NCBI GenBank assembly: GCA_009746045.1 | Contig: RPFO01000080.1 | Span: forward strand, 3,330,251-3,385,250 | Origin: Mesostigma viride | Lineage: Eukaryota; Streptophyta; Mesostigmatophyceae; Mesostigmatales; Mesostigmataceae | Length of the DNA stretch: 55,000 nucleotides | Reading direction: 5' to 3' | In this document: one piece after another, positions 20,094-30,244 of the stretch | Position numbering within the stretch: the stretch's first letter is position 1 | Layout of the letters: each line of letters opens with the position of its first letter | Program-made: the position numbers and the translations under genes | The notes under the pieces: generated by a model | What the model saw: the letters and a program-made list of their open reading frames with translations, nothing else | What the model was told of the DNA's origin: nothing | Databases searched by the model: none

Positions 20094-21600
20094 ATGGTTT
20101 CTTGGGTTCAGGCGAGGCGCTTGGCGAGGGTTTGGCGGGTAAGCCTGTCGGCTGAACAATGGCGAGGGCGAGAGGGTTGGGCTAGGCGCTGGGAAGCTGT
20201 GCCAGCTCCTTTTCCAGCCCTCGTTTTGCTTTGGTAGTCGTCATAGCTGGTCACGTGCGTAACTTTGGCAATACTGCGTTTCAGCCGTAACCGATTATAC
20301 TGGCATGTGCGTCTGAAAAAAGCGCATCGAATGCAAATGGTCTGACCGAATTTAGGGCTCAGACGCAAAAGATCTGAGCTCCGCCGTCAGCCATACCGCC
20401 GTCAGCCATTTTCGTCCTGTTTGCATGGAAAAACCTCCAGCCATCCAGCAAGGGAGTTCGTGGTCGCTCTGGTAATACATTATATCAAGGAGACAACCAG
20501 CGCAGGCCACATTATATCAAGGAGACAACCAGCACAGGCCACATTATATATTTATATTGTGCTCCGTGGCATGCAATCTACTGAGTCATATGCTCATGAA
20601 TGTTTATACTGAGCTGCATGCAAGCTTATTGACGTAACATTTCAGTGATCGCTGCAAGGCTGCCCCACGGCCAGTGCATGTGGCGCGCGCGTGTGATTCT
20701 GGCACTATTGGCTGGCGGAGACCCCATAATAACTCAGCCCCTGCATGAGCCCCATAGAATAATAAGTTGAGACAACTATTCCTGGACGTCATGTGCTATT
20801 CCTGTCGACTCCATAATAGAACATGAAGCAAAGTTTCAGTCAAGTATAGTGTATACGTTAATTGGTAATTGTCATGTAGGTTAACTGTATACGTTGGTAA
20901 TTGTCATGGCGTCTCTTGCAGAAATTGTGTGGCATGCAACTTTGTTGTTATTAGCTTGGCAACATGTCGATTTCGGCCATTGGAAGTAGTGCAGGAGCTT
21001 CTTCACGTTGGTCCGAGGGCCCACTTAATAACTGTTTGCGTACTTAGCTTTGCCAAAAAATATTATAATTTCCCGTACATAAATCCTGCATGGCACTAGT
21101 CCAGGCATGCACAATGCACGTGGGGTTGCCATCGAATAAATTTCAAAGCTGCCCTGCTCTTGGGACCTGATTACCCACAAAATTTGCACATGAGGCATGC
21201 ATGGCCCTCACGGCCAAGACCGAAAGCAAGGTGAAAAATTCCCAAGCTTCCCATGCTTTCCAAACACTGCAATCTGGCCGGCTGGTCTTTTGCCAAAATC
21301 AAAGTGGTCTCCACTGACAGGGAGTTGGGAATGCTCATTGCAGACACCAACATAACTTGCAAATATCTGCTCCGACACCCACAAGGCACTGCATGGGCTG
21401 TCTCTATGCTATCGGCCCGCACCACGTGCTGTACACGGCGCCAGCTGGCTCTTCCGTGCAGCGCTTGTTCTCAGCTCACAACATGTCCCATGGTCTGCAC
21501 CACGTTACGGTCCGCTCCTGCCACCAACAGCCATTTCACCGAGGCCATATCCTCGGCTAAAATAGAGTGCTCTCTCCTCCCTCTTCTCCCTCAGTCGATA
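20094..21600. other. No gene recognised; small repeats only
   Basis: The region holds no convincing coding frame. A 32-bp tandem duplication (CATTATATCAAGGAGACAAC unit) lies at 20478-20550, and the words ATCAAGGAGACAACCA recur at about 45831. The phrase CCATCCAGCAAGGGA at 20438 also occurs near 3253, a further sign of dispersed repeats. Confidence 0.5.
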
Positions 21601-21636
21601 CTGTCATAGCAGGGCAATATCAGGGTGATAGCGGGG

Positions 21637-22005
21637 TCATTGTAAACAATAATGAGGGGCCGTACCCGATATCGCCCAGCACGCAGACCTGGTAACCAAG
21701 CACTGGGCCACTGCCAGGTGGGCACAACGACATGTTCTCCACCACAGAGTGGAGACCTGCGTGTCCTTACTACCGTCACCTGGCACATTCAAGTCCATCC
21801 CAGAGTTGGTGGAAATAATGCCGGACAAGGCTCCGCCGTCCCAGATCCATGCCGCCCAGTGCACCAGACAAGCAACGTCAAAATCCACCTCATTGATGGG
21901 GGCTGCGCCTTGCGAAGCGGAGGCAACCGGGGTATAAATAATAAGCACGTGACTGCGGCAGCAGGGGCAGCAAGGGGCGTGTCCTAATCCAGTAATGACA
22001 TTCAT
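21637..22005 (-). other. Possible short coding block, unrecognised
   Basis: The minus-strand frame contains one stretch with plausible protein character (EVDFDVACLVHWAAWIWDGG, then LSGIISTNSGMDLNVPG). It follows the coiled-coil ORF at 22027-22380 on the same strand, in a different frame, and might be a later exon or part of an uncharacterised element. No motif was recognised. Confidence 0.25.
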
Positions 22006-22026
22006 GCCGTCCTAATCCAGTCGACC

Positions 22027-22380
22027 CTACTGCACAAGCAGCCGATGGCGCGCTGTGATCATCCGGAGCCACTTGCTCTTGCCTAGCTTCTTGGAACGTG
22101 CCCTGCCTGGCTCTTGCTCCGCGGCATCGCCCGTGTTCCCCTGGCATGCCTTGGCTTTCAGGAGCTCCACCTCCGCTAGCTTGCGCACCTCTCTCTCGTC
22201 CCTCAACTCCTGCTGCACCCGTGCCAGCTCCTCCTGTAACGCCTCCATGACCTCCTCGTGACGTCTGGCCAGTTGTAACAGCTGGGTCTCGCGCTCGGTC
22301 GCCAGCTTTAGCACGCACTCCTGCACTAGGAGGATCTGCGCCTCGGAAAACTGGATGGTCCCCGTCTGCGTGTTCCCCAT
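22027..22380 (-). CDS. Small coiled-coil protein, unrecognised
   Basis: The 117-codon frame starts at an ATG (MGNTQTGTIQFSEAQILLVQ) and ends with a basic segment (SKKLGKSKWLRMITARHRLL). Residues about 30-75 are heptad-like and rich in Glu/Arg/Leu (LARRHEEVMEALQEELARVQ, RDEREVRKLAEVELLK), so a coiled coil is likely. Met-Gly at the start could allow N-myristoylation, but that is weak. Upstream (22384-22480) lie three copies of a short motif. It could be a host gene, a first exon or a retroelement ORF1/gag-like protein. Low-complexity bias is mild, which favours real coding. Confidence 0.4.
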   Translation of the reverse strand: MGNTQTGTIQFSEAQILLVQECVLKLATERETQLLQLARRHEEVMEALQEELARVQQELRDEREVRKLAEVELLKAKACQGNTGDAAEQEPGRARSKKLGKSKWLRMITARHRLLVQ

Positions 22381-22383
22381 TGA

Positions 22384-22480
22384 GAGTGACTAATTGGTAG
22401 TGGCTTGGAACCGTAGACCGATTGATGGGGAGTGGCTTGGAGCCAATTGTTTGGGAGTGGCTTGGAACCGAGAGCGGACC
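22384..22480 (-). promoter_or_regulatory. Three spaced repeats upstream of the coiled-coil ORF
   Basis: TTCCAAGCCACTCCC-type words (GGGAGTGGCTTGGA on the plus strand) occur three times at intervals of about 30 bp directly upstream of the ATG at 22380. A regulatory role is a guess; they may be simple tandem decay. Confidence 0.3.
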
Positions 22481-22519
22481 GATAGTGAACTGAGCGTGAC
22501 TTGAAAGTGATAGCCTTGG

Positions 22520-24270
22520 GAAGCGATAGGACCCAGGAAAAAGACCTCAGGAATCCACGATCCGGCGCTCTGTCTCAGTTGGGGTGAAACTGCCAATCCT
22601 GCACGATTCTCTTCCAAGAAGAGATTAGTGGTGGTGGTGGAGGGGGGGGATGAGGCAGGAATGGGAAGGGTTGATGGGGAGATGCAAGAAATAAGGATTA
22701 GACAACCGGGATGAGAGATATGCCGGGATGAGACACAACATGCTGGCACATACGGATCACTGCCTGCTTCCGTTGACCCATCCTTGCATCTGACTCCGCA
22801 GCCAGATTGTGCAATGAAACAATACAGGCACGCCACTTGCCACCAACCCTTGAAACATTACCTCCCGTTGATCACCATGCTCTCTCAAGGACCTGGTGGA
22901 TAACCAACATTTCCTCTGCACCTTCAAGTAACTAGCAAAGTATGCAGAGTTGATATTTCTCACTTTCACGCCGGTATTATTGGCTATCGGCAGACGGCTG
23001 GACCCTTTCGCCAGCTATGCGCAACCTATTCACATAATGAAAGCAACTGTACGTAAGAAGGAACGGGTAGCCCGAGCGTAAGCATGCCTGCCATATCCAT
23101 AGCTCTGGACATTGGGGCCTATTCGAAAGACATGCTGCATGCGCAGATGCGCTAAATCAAGCAGGGTCTGGGCCTGTGCTTAGTGAACTAGACGAAGACA
23201 AGGTATCAATCTAAAAAAGAAGCTCATTTCATTTATCACGTCCCTCGTTGAAGAGCAAATTTCCAATTAACATAATGCCATCTGAAGAAACAGAAGTTCC
23301 ATGCCTATTTCACGTTAGGCCGCGATCCACGAGTAACAACTTACCAAATACCCAAGCTTGTGTCACCCGCTCCCTCCGGATGGCAGCGCTCCCTGCTTCC
23401 TTCTTGTTACGCAGAACTCGTGGATGGCTGCTGGCCGGTGTACTTACCCCCTGCACGCCTCTCTCGACTAACGCGTTTTCAAGAAATGGGCCGCAGATTT
23501 ATAATCGACCCCCCCCCTCCCCGGTCACGTCACTCCAAAATCATCAATGATCGCTTGGTTGACTGATGGGCGCTCCAGAGCGTAATCTGGCCGTCCTTTT
23601 CGTAAAGGTATAAATCCACGCGACATGGTTATGTCCGGGTAACGACCTCCCATGTTGATATGACTTGCACGCTGACACCACGCACACGCCGCATAGTTTA
23701 CGTGACCTATCTTGTCCACCTGCCTGTCAAGCTGAAGGCAAACTTCCCACGTGACACGTCAAAATTGCCAAGCACTGCAGGAGCACTGTTTGTTTTTTTG
23801 TGAACGTAACGGGTACGTTTTGTTCCCGGCTCGCGCAGTCGCGCTCCAGTCGCGGCTTGCGTTTTCCGCGGGAAACTTTTCGTCGTCACAATGCCATTGT
23901 TCATTGGTCGCATACTCAGGAATCATGGCGGCAATACGGTCGTTCCATTTCCATTTGTCCACCACAAAGTAGCCACGTGTAAGACATAAAATACCATGCT
24001 ACTAGGCGACACAATCATCGCGACCTGATTGGGGGGGGGGGGCACTAGCCAAAAGCTACTGATGAAACACGAGGCATGGAGACTGGAGTGCGACGGAATG
24101 GATGGCAGGCAGGGTTTCACATTCAAGGGCAAACTGGCAGCGTTTGCTGCCATTCAAGGCAGCTCTAATGGCAGCGTGGCTAACACGCAGACCACGGATT
24201 GCCAATGATTTGGCGAGAACAGATGCATCACTATGTGCCCGCTCACCGCCGTGACGTTTTCACTGCACAT
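22520..24270. other. No gene recognised
   Basis: Short frames only, none with a motif. Poly-G (24031-24041) and poly-C (23509-23517) runs are present. Nothing identifies a promoter or an RNA gene. Confidence 0.45.
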
Positions 24271-24277
24271 ATCGCCA

Positions 24278-24500
24278 GCATCCCATGCGACGACGTTATG
24301 ATACCCTAATGCCGTGCTGCAATTAAATGGAGTTTTTCGGGAGGCTGCGTGAAGCGATGATCTGCGATGCGCTGTGCTTGCAAACGCGCATCACCTGCAT
24401 TTTACAGCTCCCGCTTCAGCGGTTTTAGGGCATGGGGCGCGACCGGATTAGTAACCGTGAGATACTGCCGTCTCCTTCCCTTTACATTGCTTGAACCGGA
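24278..24500 (-). repeat. Diverged copy of the SINE-like repeat at 13318-13870
   Basis: AGCATCCCATGC, CGTGCTGCAA, TGAAGCGA and ATGCGCTGTGC occur in the same order and spacing as at 13318-13435, and TTACATTGCTTGAA near 24482 matches TATACATTGCTTGAA near 13848. The middle part, including the tRNA-like segment, is largely missing. It ends about 65 bp before the ATG of the aminotransferase gene. Confidence 0.5.
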
Positions 24501-24563
24501 CTCGGCAATTTTAGTGGGATTACAATTCGATATTCCAGAAGGGACGATTTTAGGGACAGGATC

Positions 24564-27191
24564 ATGTTGGCCATTCGCAGTGCCCCGCCCGTTCCCACCC
24601 ACGACTTCAAGAAGAAGCTTCTCGAGGTCAGCTCTTACGCGTGGTCCCCCGAGCGACCCGACGGCTATTCCCTGCTGTGCGTCTCCGAGAACAAGCTCGC
24701 CGTCGAGTTATTTCTTGACAAACTGGCGCGCTGCTGCGCGCTGGGGTTCCCGGACGCGGTGGCGGGTTACGCCGATTACACGGGCCTCCCGCGGTTCCGC
24801 CAGTCGATCGCGGGACTCATGAACCGCACGCTACCGTCCTCGCCCCCTGTGGCCGCCGATGACGTCATCGTGGGCACCGGTGCTCATGCTCTCGTGGAGC
24901 ACGTCATTCATTCTGTTTGTAACCCTGGCGACGGCGTGCTGATCCCCGCGCCGTACTACCCCGGCTTTGACTTCGACCTCCTGCAACGGAACGCGTGCCA
25001 CCCGATCGCTGTTCACCCGATCCACACCTCAACAAGTCGCCAACAATCAGTATCACTGGCGGCCGCAACCAACACTAGTGATCGCAGCTGCACCAACAAG
25101 CCACAACGAACCAGCCACCAGCCGTCAGCACACCAGCACAACCAACGAGGCCATCCAGAAGGCTCTTCTTCCCCTCAGAGCGATCCAGGCAACATCGGAG
25201 CTCCCTCTACCCTCCAGGGAGCCAGCAAGAAGGGCACATCTTCCGACCAACGTGACCAGATGGACGGCGGCGGCCCTTTTTCCAAAAGCTGGCGAGACTA
25301 TGACGAGGGCAGTGCTTTTTACGAGGTGCCTCATAACGAGCAACACCAAGACCCAGGCACAGACCCGCAAGATAAGGAGGGCAGCTCTGCCTTCTGGCTG
25401 CCCGGAGTGGATGCGTTTCAAGCCGCATTTGACGCGGCGACCGCGACGGGTGTCCGCCCTGCCGCGCTTCTGTTCAGCAACCCTGCCAACCCCCTGGGGA
25501 TAACGTACCCTCCCCCCCTGCTCCAGTCCATCCTCGTGTGGGCGATCGGGAAGGGAATCCACGTGATCAGCGACGAGCTCTACTACAATTCCTATTTTGG
25601 ACACATTGACTCATTGGACCCCGGTTTGGGGGATGGCGAAGGGGGCGCCGCGCAAAGCCATAGATCTGGCGACCGCCACCTGGGAGTCCTCCGTCTTGGA
25701 GCAACGCAAGCAGGATGTTCGGGGGATGGCTCTCTCAGCTCTCCGGGTGAGAGTCCTGAGCAAGGCACTCCCTGGGAACGATGCAAGCAGTGCGGGGCAG
25801 GCAGCAGCCCCCCCCCCTCGACTCCGGCATGCATGAACGGGCGGCCCACTACTCCAACGTGTGTTCCAGAACGAGGAGGCGCAGGGACGAGCACAACAAG
25901 CACTACGGCTTCTGGAGCCCCGCAGGCAGCAGGGAACGTTTCCCAGACGGTCGAGGGCTCGGGAGCGAGGACAACAAGCGCGGCTCTGGAATCCCTCCCC
26001 TCTACTCGCGCTCGCGTCCCAGAAGTCAGGCTCGAGTCCTGTGGATGCGCAGGGAGAAGTACCGCTTCGGACACCCTTCCAGCAGGGACCAGCACGGCTT
26101 TGGACGCCCCTTTGGACCCACAAGCGGCCAGGGATGCTTCCCCATCGCCCCCTCTTTCACCTGGGGGTGCTTCCCCAGCCCCCCCTCGCTCGCCTGGGAG
26201 TGCTGCCCAAGCCCCCCCTCTGTCGCCCTTCGTGAGCGCGAGGGAGGCGGCCGCGGCCGCGATATCCCAGGGACTTCTGGAACCCACCGACGTGGACATG
26301 TACCTGCACACGGTCTACGGGCTCAGCAAGGATTTTGGGGCGAGCGGTCTGCGGGTGGGCTGGCTGGTGACCCGCAGTCAGCCCCTTGCCACCGCCATCC
26401 GGCCCCTGAGCATGTTCACGTGTGTGAGCCAACCGATGCAGCACGCGCTCGCGCTCATGCTCGAGGACGTGGCGTGGGTGGATGGATACTTGGAGGTCAG
26501 CCGGCAGGCGCTCCTGGCATCGTATGGCATGGTCCGGCGGGCGTTGACGGATGCCAGGGTACCATTTGTGGCCGCGACCTCGGGTCTGTTTGTGTGGCTG
26601 GATCTGTCCGCGTGGCTCCCTGGCCACCCTGGCCAGGGGCTTGACCCTGTCCGCCCGGCTGCACCTGGCGAGGGCGCTTGCTCAATAAGAAATACCTCGG
26701 CCGCCGTTGGGCCGCGTGAGCTAGAGGCAGTGACCGGTTCGGTGGCTGGCTGTACCACAGAGACACGTAGCACAGGTGCGGCATTCACTGGCTTCATGGG
26801 GGAAGCCGGTGGTGAGGTCAAGCCTGGGGCCCCGCGGGAGGGGGCTAGTGGGGAGAATGGGGCCATTGCGCAGGACGTAGCTGAAGATAAACCAGGTCCC
26901 ATAGACAAGGGCAGCGAGGAGGATTATGAGGGCAAGGCTGAGGGCACACTGGCTGATAGGCTTGGCACGTTACACACCCCGCGTGGGCTGGTTGACCCGC
27001 GTGAAATGCTCCTGTGGCACCAGCTTGCCAATGACTACCGCGTCCTGCTGACGCCCGGGACCGACTGCCACTCCAGGGTCCCTGGCTGGTACCGGCTGTG
27101 CTACGCGTCGGCGCCGCCCGACGCGCTCGCTGTGGGGTTGGCGCGCTTGACGGCGTTTGTGGCTGACCGGCTGGCGGCCCTTTGTGATTAG
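24564..27191 (+). CDS. ACC-synthase-like PLP-dependent aminotransferase, with three insertions
   Basis: An 875-codon uninterrupted frame. Blocks of a fold-type I aminotransferase of the 1-aminocyclopropane-1-carboxylate synthase subgroup occur in order: SENKLAVE (residues 41-48), YADYTGLPRFR (69-79), GTGAHALVEH (104-113), APYYPGF (129-135), LLFSNPANPLG (302-312), ISDELYYNSYF (335-345), YGLSKDFGASGLRVGW with the PLP lysine at about 589, GLFVWLDLSAWLPG (about 674-687) and RLCYASAPP near the end. Between blocks sit three low-complexity insertions, about 156-274, 346-555 and 690-800, making it nearly twice the usual 430-480 residues. They are stop-free and in frame, so translation is plausible; retained GC-rich introns are the alternative. 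Product could be ACC synthase or a related aminotransferase or C-S lyase; motif reading cannot separate these. Confidence 0.85.
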   Translation: MLAIRSAPPVPTHDFKKKLLEVSSYAWSPERPDGYSLLCVSENKLAVELFLDKLARCCALGFPDAVAGYADYTGLPRFRQSIAGLMNRTLPSSPPVAADDVIVGTGAHALVEHVIHSVCNPGDGVLIPAPYYPGFDFDLLQRNACHPIAVHPIHTSTSRQQSVSLAAATNTSDRSCTNKPQRTSHQPSAHQHNQRGHPEGSSSPQSDPGNIGAPSTLQGASKKGTSSDQRDQMDGGGPFSKSWRDYDEGSAFYEVPHNEQHQDPGTDPQDKEGSSAFWLPGVDAFQAAFDAATATGVRPAALLFSNPANPLGITYPPPLLQSILVWAIGKGIHVISDELYYNSYFGHIDSLDPGLGDGEGGAAQSHRSGDRHLGVLRLGATQAGCSGDGSLSSPGESPEQGTPWERCKQCGAGSSPPPSTPACMNGRPTTPTCVPERGGAGTSTTSTTASGAPQAAGNVSQTVEGSGARTTSAALESLPSTRARVPEVRLESCGCAGRSTASDTLPAGTSTALDAPLDPQAARDASPSPPLSPGGASPAPPRSPGSAAQAPPLSPFVSAREAAAAAISQGLLEPTDVDMYLHTVYGLSKDFGASGLRVGWLVTRSQPLATAIRPLSMFTCVSQPMQHALALMLEDVAWVDGYLEVSRQALLASYGMVRRALTDARVPFVAATSGLFVWLDLSAWLPGHPGQGLDPVRPAAPGEGACSIRNTSAAVGPRELEAVTGSVAGCTTETRSTGAAFTGFMGEAGGEVKPGAPREGASGENGAIAQDVAEDKPGPIDKGSEEDYEGKAEGTLADRLGTLHTPRGLVDPREMLLWHQLANDYRVLLTPGTDCHSRVPGWYRLCYASAPPDALAVGLARLTAFVADRLAALCD

Positions 27192-27565
27192 TGGGCCGTG
27201 TGGATGCGTCGCTGCACGATATTCTGATTGCTGGTGAATTCCAGGATACCATAAAAAGTTGGAAATGACAGGTCTACTCGTTGTAAATATGAGTTCTATT
27301 ATGATGATAATGATTCCATGCGCATGAGCGCCGGTCGGATTCCAAAGTTTGATCTAGCTATAGCCTATTGAGCCTGAATCATAGTGATGAAGAGCCCATG
27401 CAACTTTTCCATGCATGAACGCAAGGGTGTGGTCTGTGCATTGGTCTGTTGATTATCGAATGAAACCATTTAGAATTTGGTGCCGCTAGCACCGCCATGC
27501 GTCCAAGCATAGTTGTCTCGCTTCATGTGCATATGTGTAATTGCCGTTACATATACGTATTAAAA
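27192..27565. other. 3' flank of the aminotransferase gene
   Basis: AT-richer sequence with no coding frame, ending at the (AATT)n tail of retroelement copy B. A poly(A) signal cannot be assigned with confidence. Confidence 0.4.
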
Positions 27566-29205
27566 ATTTTAATTAATTAATTAATTAAACTCGTGCTCCC
27601 GTTGGGGAGTCACGGAGCACCGAAGTGCTTTTAATCCCTGTGTGTGCACTACAGGAGAAAGGGCAGAGACCCCCAGTCTCCTTCATGCCAAAGGCATGCC
27701 ACAGCTGCAATCGGGCGCGGCTAGCTAAAAGGACAGGCTAACGATCCGGCAAACTGTGGGTGCAATAAGACCCATGTGAGCATGTCATAGCAAGGAGCGT
27801 GGGCAAGTAATCTGAACATAGCCAGGGCGTAGCATGGCTGTACTAGAACTAGGCTAAGGCTATGGCTGGTTGTGTACCGTGCGTTGGCGGCACGTGACTA
27901 GGTTTGTTGGCACAGCTAGGCAAACATTCTAGGCATGGCTGCCTTAGCGACAGTGACTCCAATGGTTACAAGCTAGGGCTATTGCTATTCTAGCCCGCTG
28001 GGGGCGTCCACATCTTGTGGTTGATCATCAGGTCCCCGCCCCTCCAGTACACCTTGGGCTTCTGGGGGTCCTGCTTATGGCGGAGGTATTCCGGCCACAG
28101 GTCGCGTCGCTGCTGTTGCTGAGCGGGGGTTAGGTCGTCATCCAGCGTCCAGGTGAGGTCGTGCAACCGCTTGCGACGAGAGAGGAACCGCTGCTTATCC
28201 TCAGGGGAGATGAAGGTGAGCAGGACTGGTGGGGTGGCCGCCTTGTCCCGTGAGTGGGGAAGGCGGTGGCACCCACGCAGTTCTACCTCACCTACCAGGC
28301 CCATGAGGGTAAGAAGCTGTTTCTTGATCTCGTCAGCAAGGGAGGTTGACGTCTCACCTGGCTTCTGGGGGAAGCGACGTAGCACCACTCGGCACTCGCG
28401 GCGAGCGCGATCGGTGACCTCCCGTTGCTGGGCCTGGCGGTGGTCCTCCAGCTCCTGGAGCTTCGTGGCGATGGCGTCGGTGGTGGATGGTCGCTGTCCG
28501 CAGCAGGTCCGCGTAGGAGAGCGGGAGGTCACCAGCATCCTGCCGGGGTGGCTGGGAGGCAATGGTGGCCGTCTGCTCCGCTAGCTTTGGGACCTGTGTG
28601 GCCAGGGCCTCGGTGTGGGCGGTGATGGCCTCAAGCTTCTTCATGAGCACGCCGCACTTGCCTTCCACCTGGTTAAGGCGAGAGACAAGTGCAGCATGCG
28701 TTTCCGAAGCCTGCGCCGCGGTGTGTAGCGCCGTGAACTGTGGTTGTAGCTTGTGGACGACCTTGGTTTCCACGTTGGAGACCCGGGCCTCGACCGTGTT
28801 GAGCGTGGTGTTCAGCGAGGTCATCTTCTCGGCCAGCGGCCAGGTCACGTGCTCCTCCAGCACTGCGCGGATGTCATCCTTGCAGAGGGAGGAAGCCGAT
28901 GGGGCTGCCGGCTGTGCGGGGGCTGGGGCGTTGAGTGCGTTCCAAAGTTCTCTGTGGATGGCGCCGAAGCTGCGCTGGTAGTAGCTGGTCAAGATAGACT
29001 CGCGTTGGCGGGATTCGGCACAGGTGTAGAGCCAGGACGTGTCGCGGTAGTCGATAGCCGCCCTCCCTCTCCAGGGCACAAAGAGCTTCCGCTCCTGTGT
29101 GAGGAACTGGAGAACTTCGACGACTTCCTGCGGCGACAGCTGCTGCCACTCGAGGAGGGAGAACATTCCGTCGCCGGGCAAGAATTTGCTCCATTTGTGG
29201 CGATC
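27566..29205 (-). mobile_element. ORF1-only retroelement, copy B
   Basis: A minus-strand copy of about 1.64 kb. The 5' boundary is at ACGATCGCC, the same word as in copy A, followed by the ORF1 gene, a 3' UTR (27588-27989) almost identical to copy A, and an (AATT)n tail at 27568-27588. Outside its 5' end lies a 3'-UTR fragment of a different retroelement (29206-29312). The flanks CGTATTAAAAAT (left) and CGTATATAAAAAT (right) are similar and may be an altered target duplication, but both are A+T-rich. Confidence 0.8.
27990..29181 (-). pseudogene. ORF1-like protein gene, copy B, one frameshift
   Basis: The first part (29181 to about 28480) gives MPGDGMFSLLEWQQLSPQEV, RGRAAIDYRDTSWLYTC, a predicted coiled coil (MTSLNTTLNTVEARVSNVET) and DLPLSYADLLRTA. 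A frameshift near 28490 moves into the second part, TTDAIATKLQELEDHR through the RRM-like block (RRECRVVLRRFPQKPGE, LRGCHRLPHSRDKAA, PPVLLTF) and the C-terminal domain (TLDDDLTPAQQQQRRDLWPE, VYWRGGDLMINHKMWTPPAG). Copy A keeps the frame at this point (SATASTTDAIATK), so the intact protein would have been about 400 residues. Function by analogy to L1 ORF1p: RNA binding in a retroelement RNP. Confidence 0.75.
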
Positions 29206-29312
29206 GTATATAAAAATATAATTACTTACAACAGAGTGAAATCACTCAAACCAAAGCAAACGCCCAGCTATAAACCTATATACAGAGCCATGTCAAAGCT
29301 CTATACATATAC
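29206..29312 (-). repeat. 3'-UTR fragment of the RLE-type retroelement
   Basis: The block (AATATAATTACTTACA, GAGTGAAATCACTCAAACC, CAAACGCCCAGCTA, CAGAGCCATGTCAAAGC) matches 46376-46475, the sequence just downstream of the RLE-type ORF at 46509-47669, at nearly every position. Here it lies against the 5' end of ORF1 element copy B with the same orientation. Confidence 0.85.
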
Positions 29313-29749
29313 GTACAAGGTCGTGCCGTATTACTACTGGGAGTACATGTCAGATATGATGCTAGCTCAATTATCAGTAGCTGATCAGCTAGCATTTATT
29401 TTCAAGGAGCATTTCATTTGTTCGACATGCAACATGAATTCCATGCATGCATGCACACATGTTTTGGCAATAGTATCATGGAATTTATTTTAAAGCCTAA
29501 ATGGGGTTACGTCGAGCAACTAATCCACTTCTCAGCCAAGCTTTAATCAATCAATCAATTAATTAATTAATTAGGAACATAACTCCGTTGGGAGTATCTG
29601 TAGCACATAGCCCAGAGAAGGGGCATATGGCCTATAATACATTCTAAGCTACTTCCTGCAAGGGTGGGAATGTAAACGACCCTTGCTCGAGGTGCACCAG
29701 GGCACCTGCATCCCCATGATCTATCACGCTATGCCAGCTAAGGGGGAGC
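29313..29749. other. No gene recognised; contains an (AATT)n tract
   Basis: An AATC/AATT tract at 29549-29573 resembles retroelement tails, followed by about 180 bp of unassigned sequence. There are no convincing frames. Confidence 0.4.
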
Positions 29750-29986
29750 ATGTCATGTGGGGATGTCAAGTAGTGATGAAGGAGACCACCCCCAAGCCTG
29801 TGGGGGCTCCGCGTGTGACCAAGTATGGCATTCATAGCGATTCGGGCCGCGGTGCCCACACCCCTGTAACTAGGACCTAGATAGCTTATACCATCCATTC
29901 CATCCCATGTTCCCCTCCCACTGAGGACTTATGCTCACGTGACGCAGTCACGTGTCTATTAATTAATTAATTAATGTCATGTGGGG
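29750..29986 (+). mobile_element. Short SINE-like insertion with 13-bp TSD
   Basis: ATGTCATGTGGGG occurs at 29750-29762 and 29974-29986, flanking a 211-bp insert. The insert ends CACGTGACGCAGTCACGTG, then TCTATT and (AATT)n, the same terminal motif as ORF1-only copy E. Its body (AGTAGTGATGAAGGAGACCA, CACACCCCTGTAACTAGGAC, TTCCATCCCATGTTCCC) recurs at 31733-31947 and inverted at 31430-31515 and 31951-32060. No pol III box was identified, so it could be either a SINE or a 5'-truncated LINE. Confidence 0.8.
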
Positions 29987-30132
29987 GAAGATCATCATAG
30001 CTATACAAAAGCTAGGGCGTGGCATCTCAGCAGAGAGCAGCTCTCTGCATGGGCACAGCATAACTAAATAAAACTAAGCATCATCTGGGGTGTGGCACAT
30101 CATAGGCACACATGTACATGGCTAAATACTTA

Positions 30133-30175
30133 AGGCGCGTGGCTCAGCTGGTATAGTGCCTGTAGGAGGCGTACA
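30133..30175 (+). other. tRNA-like 5' half
   Basis: GGCGCGTGGCTCAGCTGGTA followed by TAGTGCC contains a good A-box (TGGCTCAGCTGG) as in tRNA genes. No matching T-arm or acceptor 3' strand follows within 80 bp, so it is not a tRNA gene; it may be a SINE head or a decayed tRNA. Confidence 0.35.
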
Positions 30176-30244
30176 TGTACATGGCCACGGTCTATCTATT
30201 CTACACTACTACTGCTGTATTCCCCTAAGCTGGGGCGTCTGGAG

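Noticed and set aside
24831-26908. Several antisense ORFs across the aminotransferase gene
   Set aside because: They are shadows of GC-rich coding sequence; the plus frame carries the ordered catalytic blocks.
30133-30175. Functional tRNA gene
   Set aside because: Only the D-arm/A-box half is present; no T-arm or 3' acceptor strand follows.
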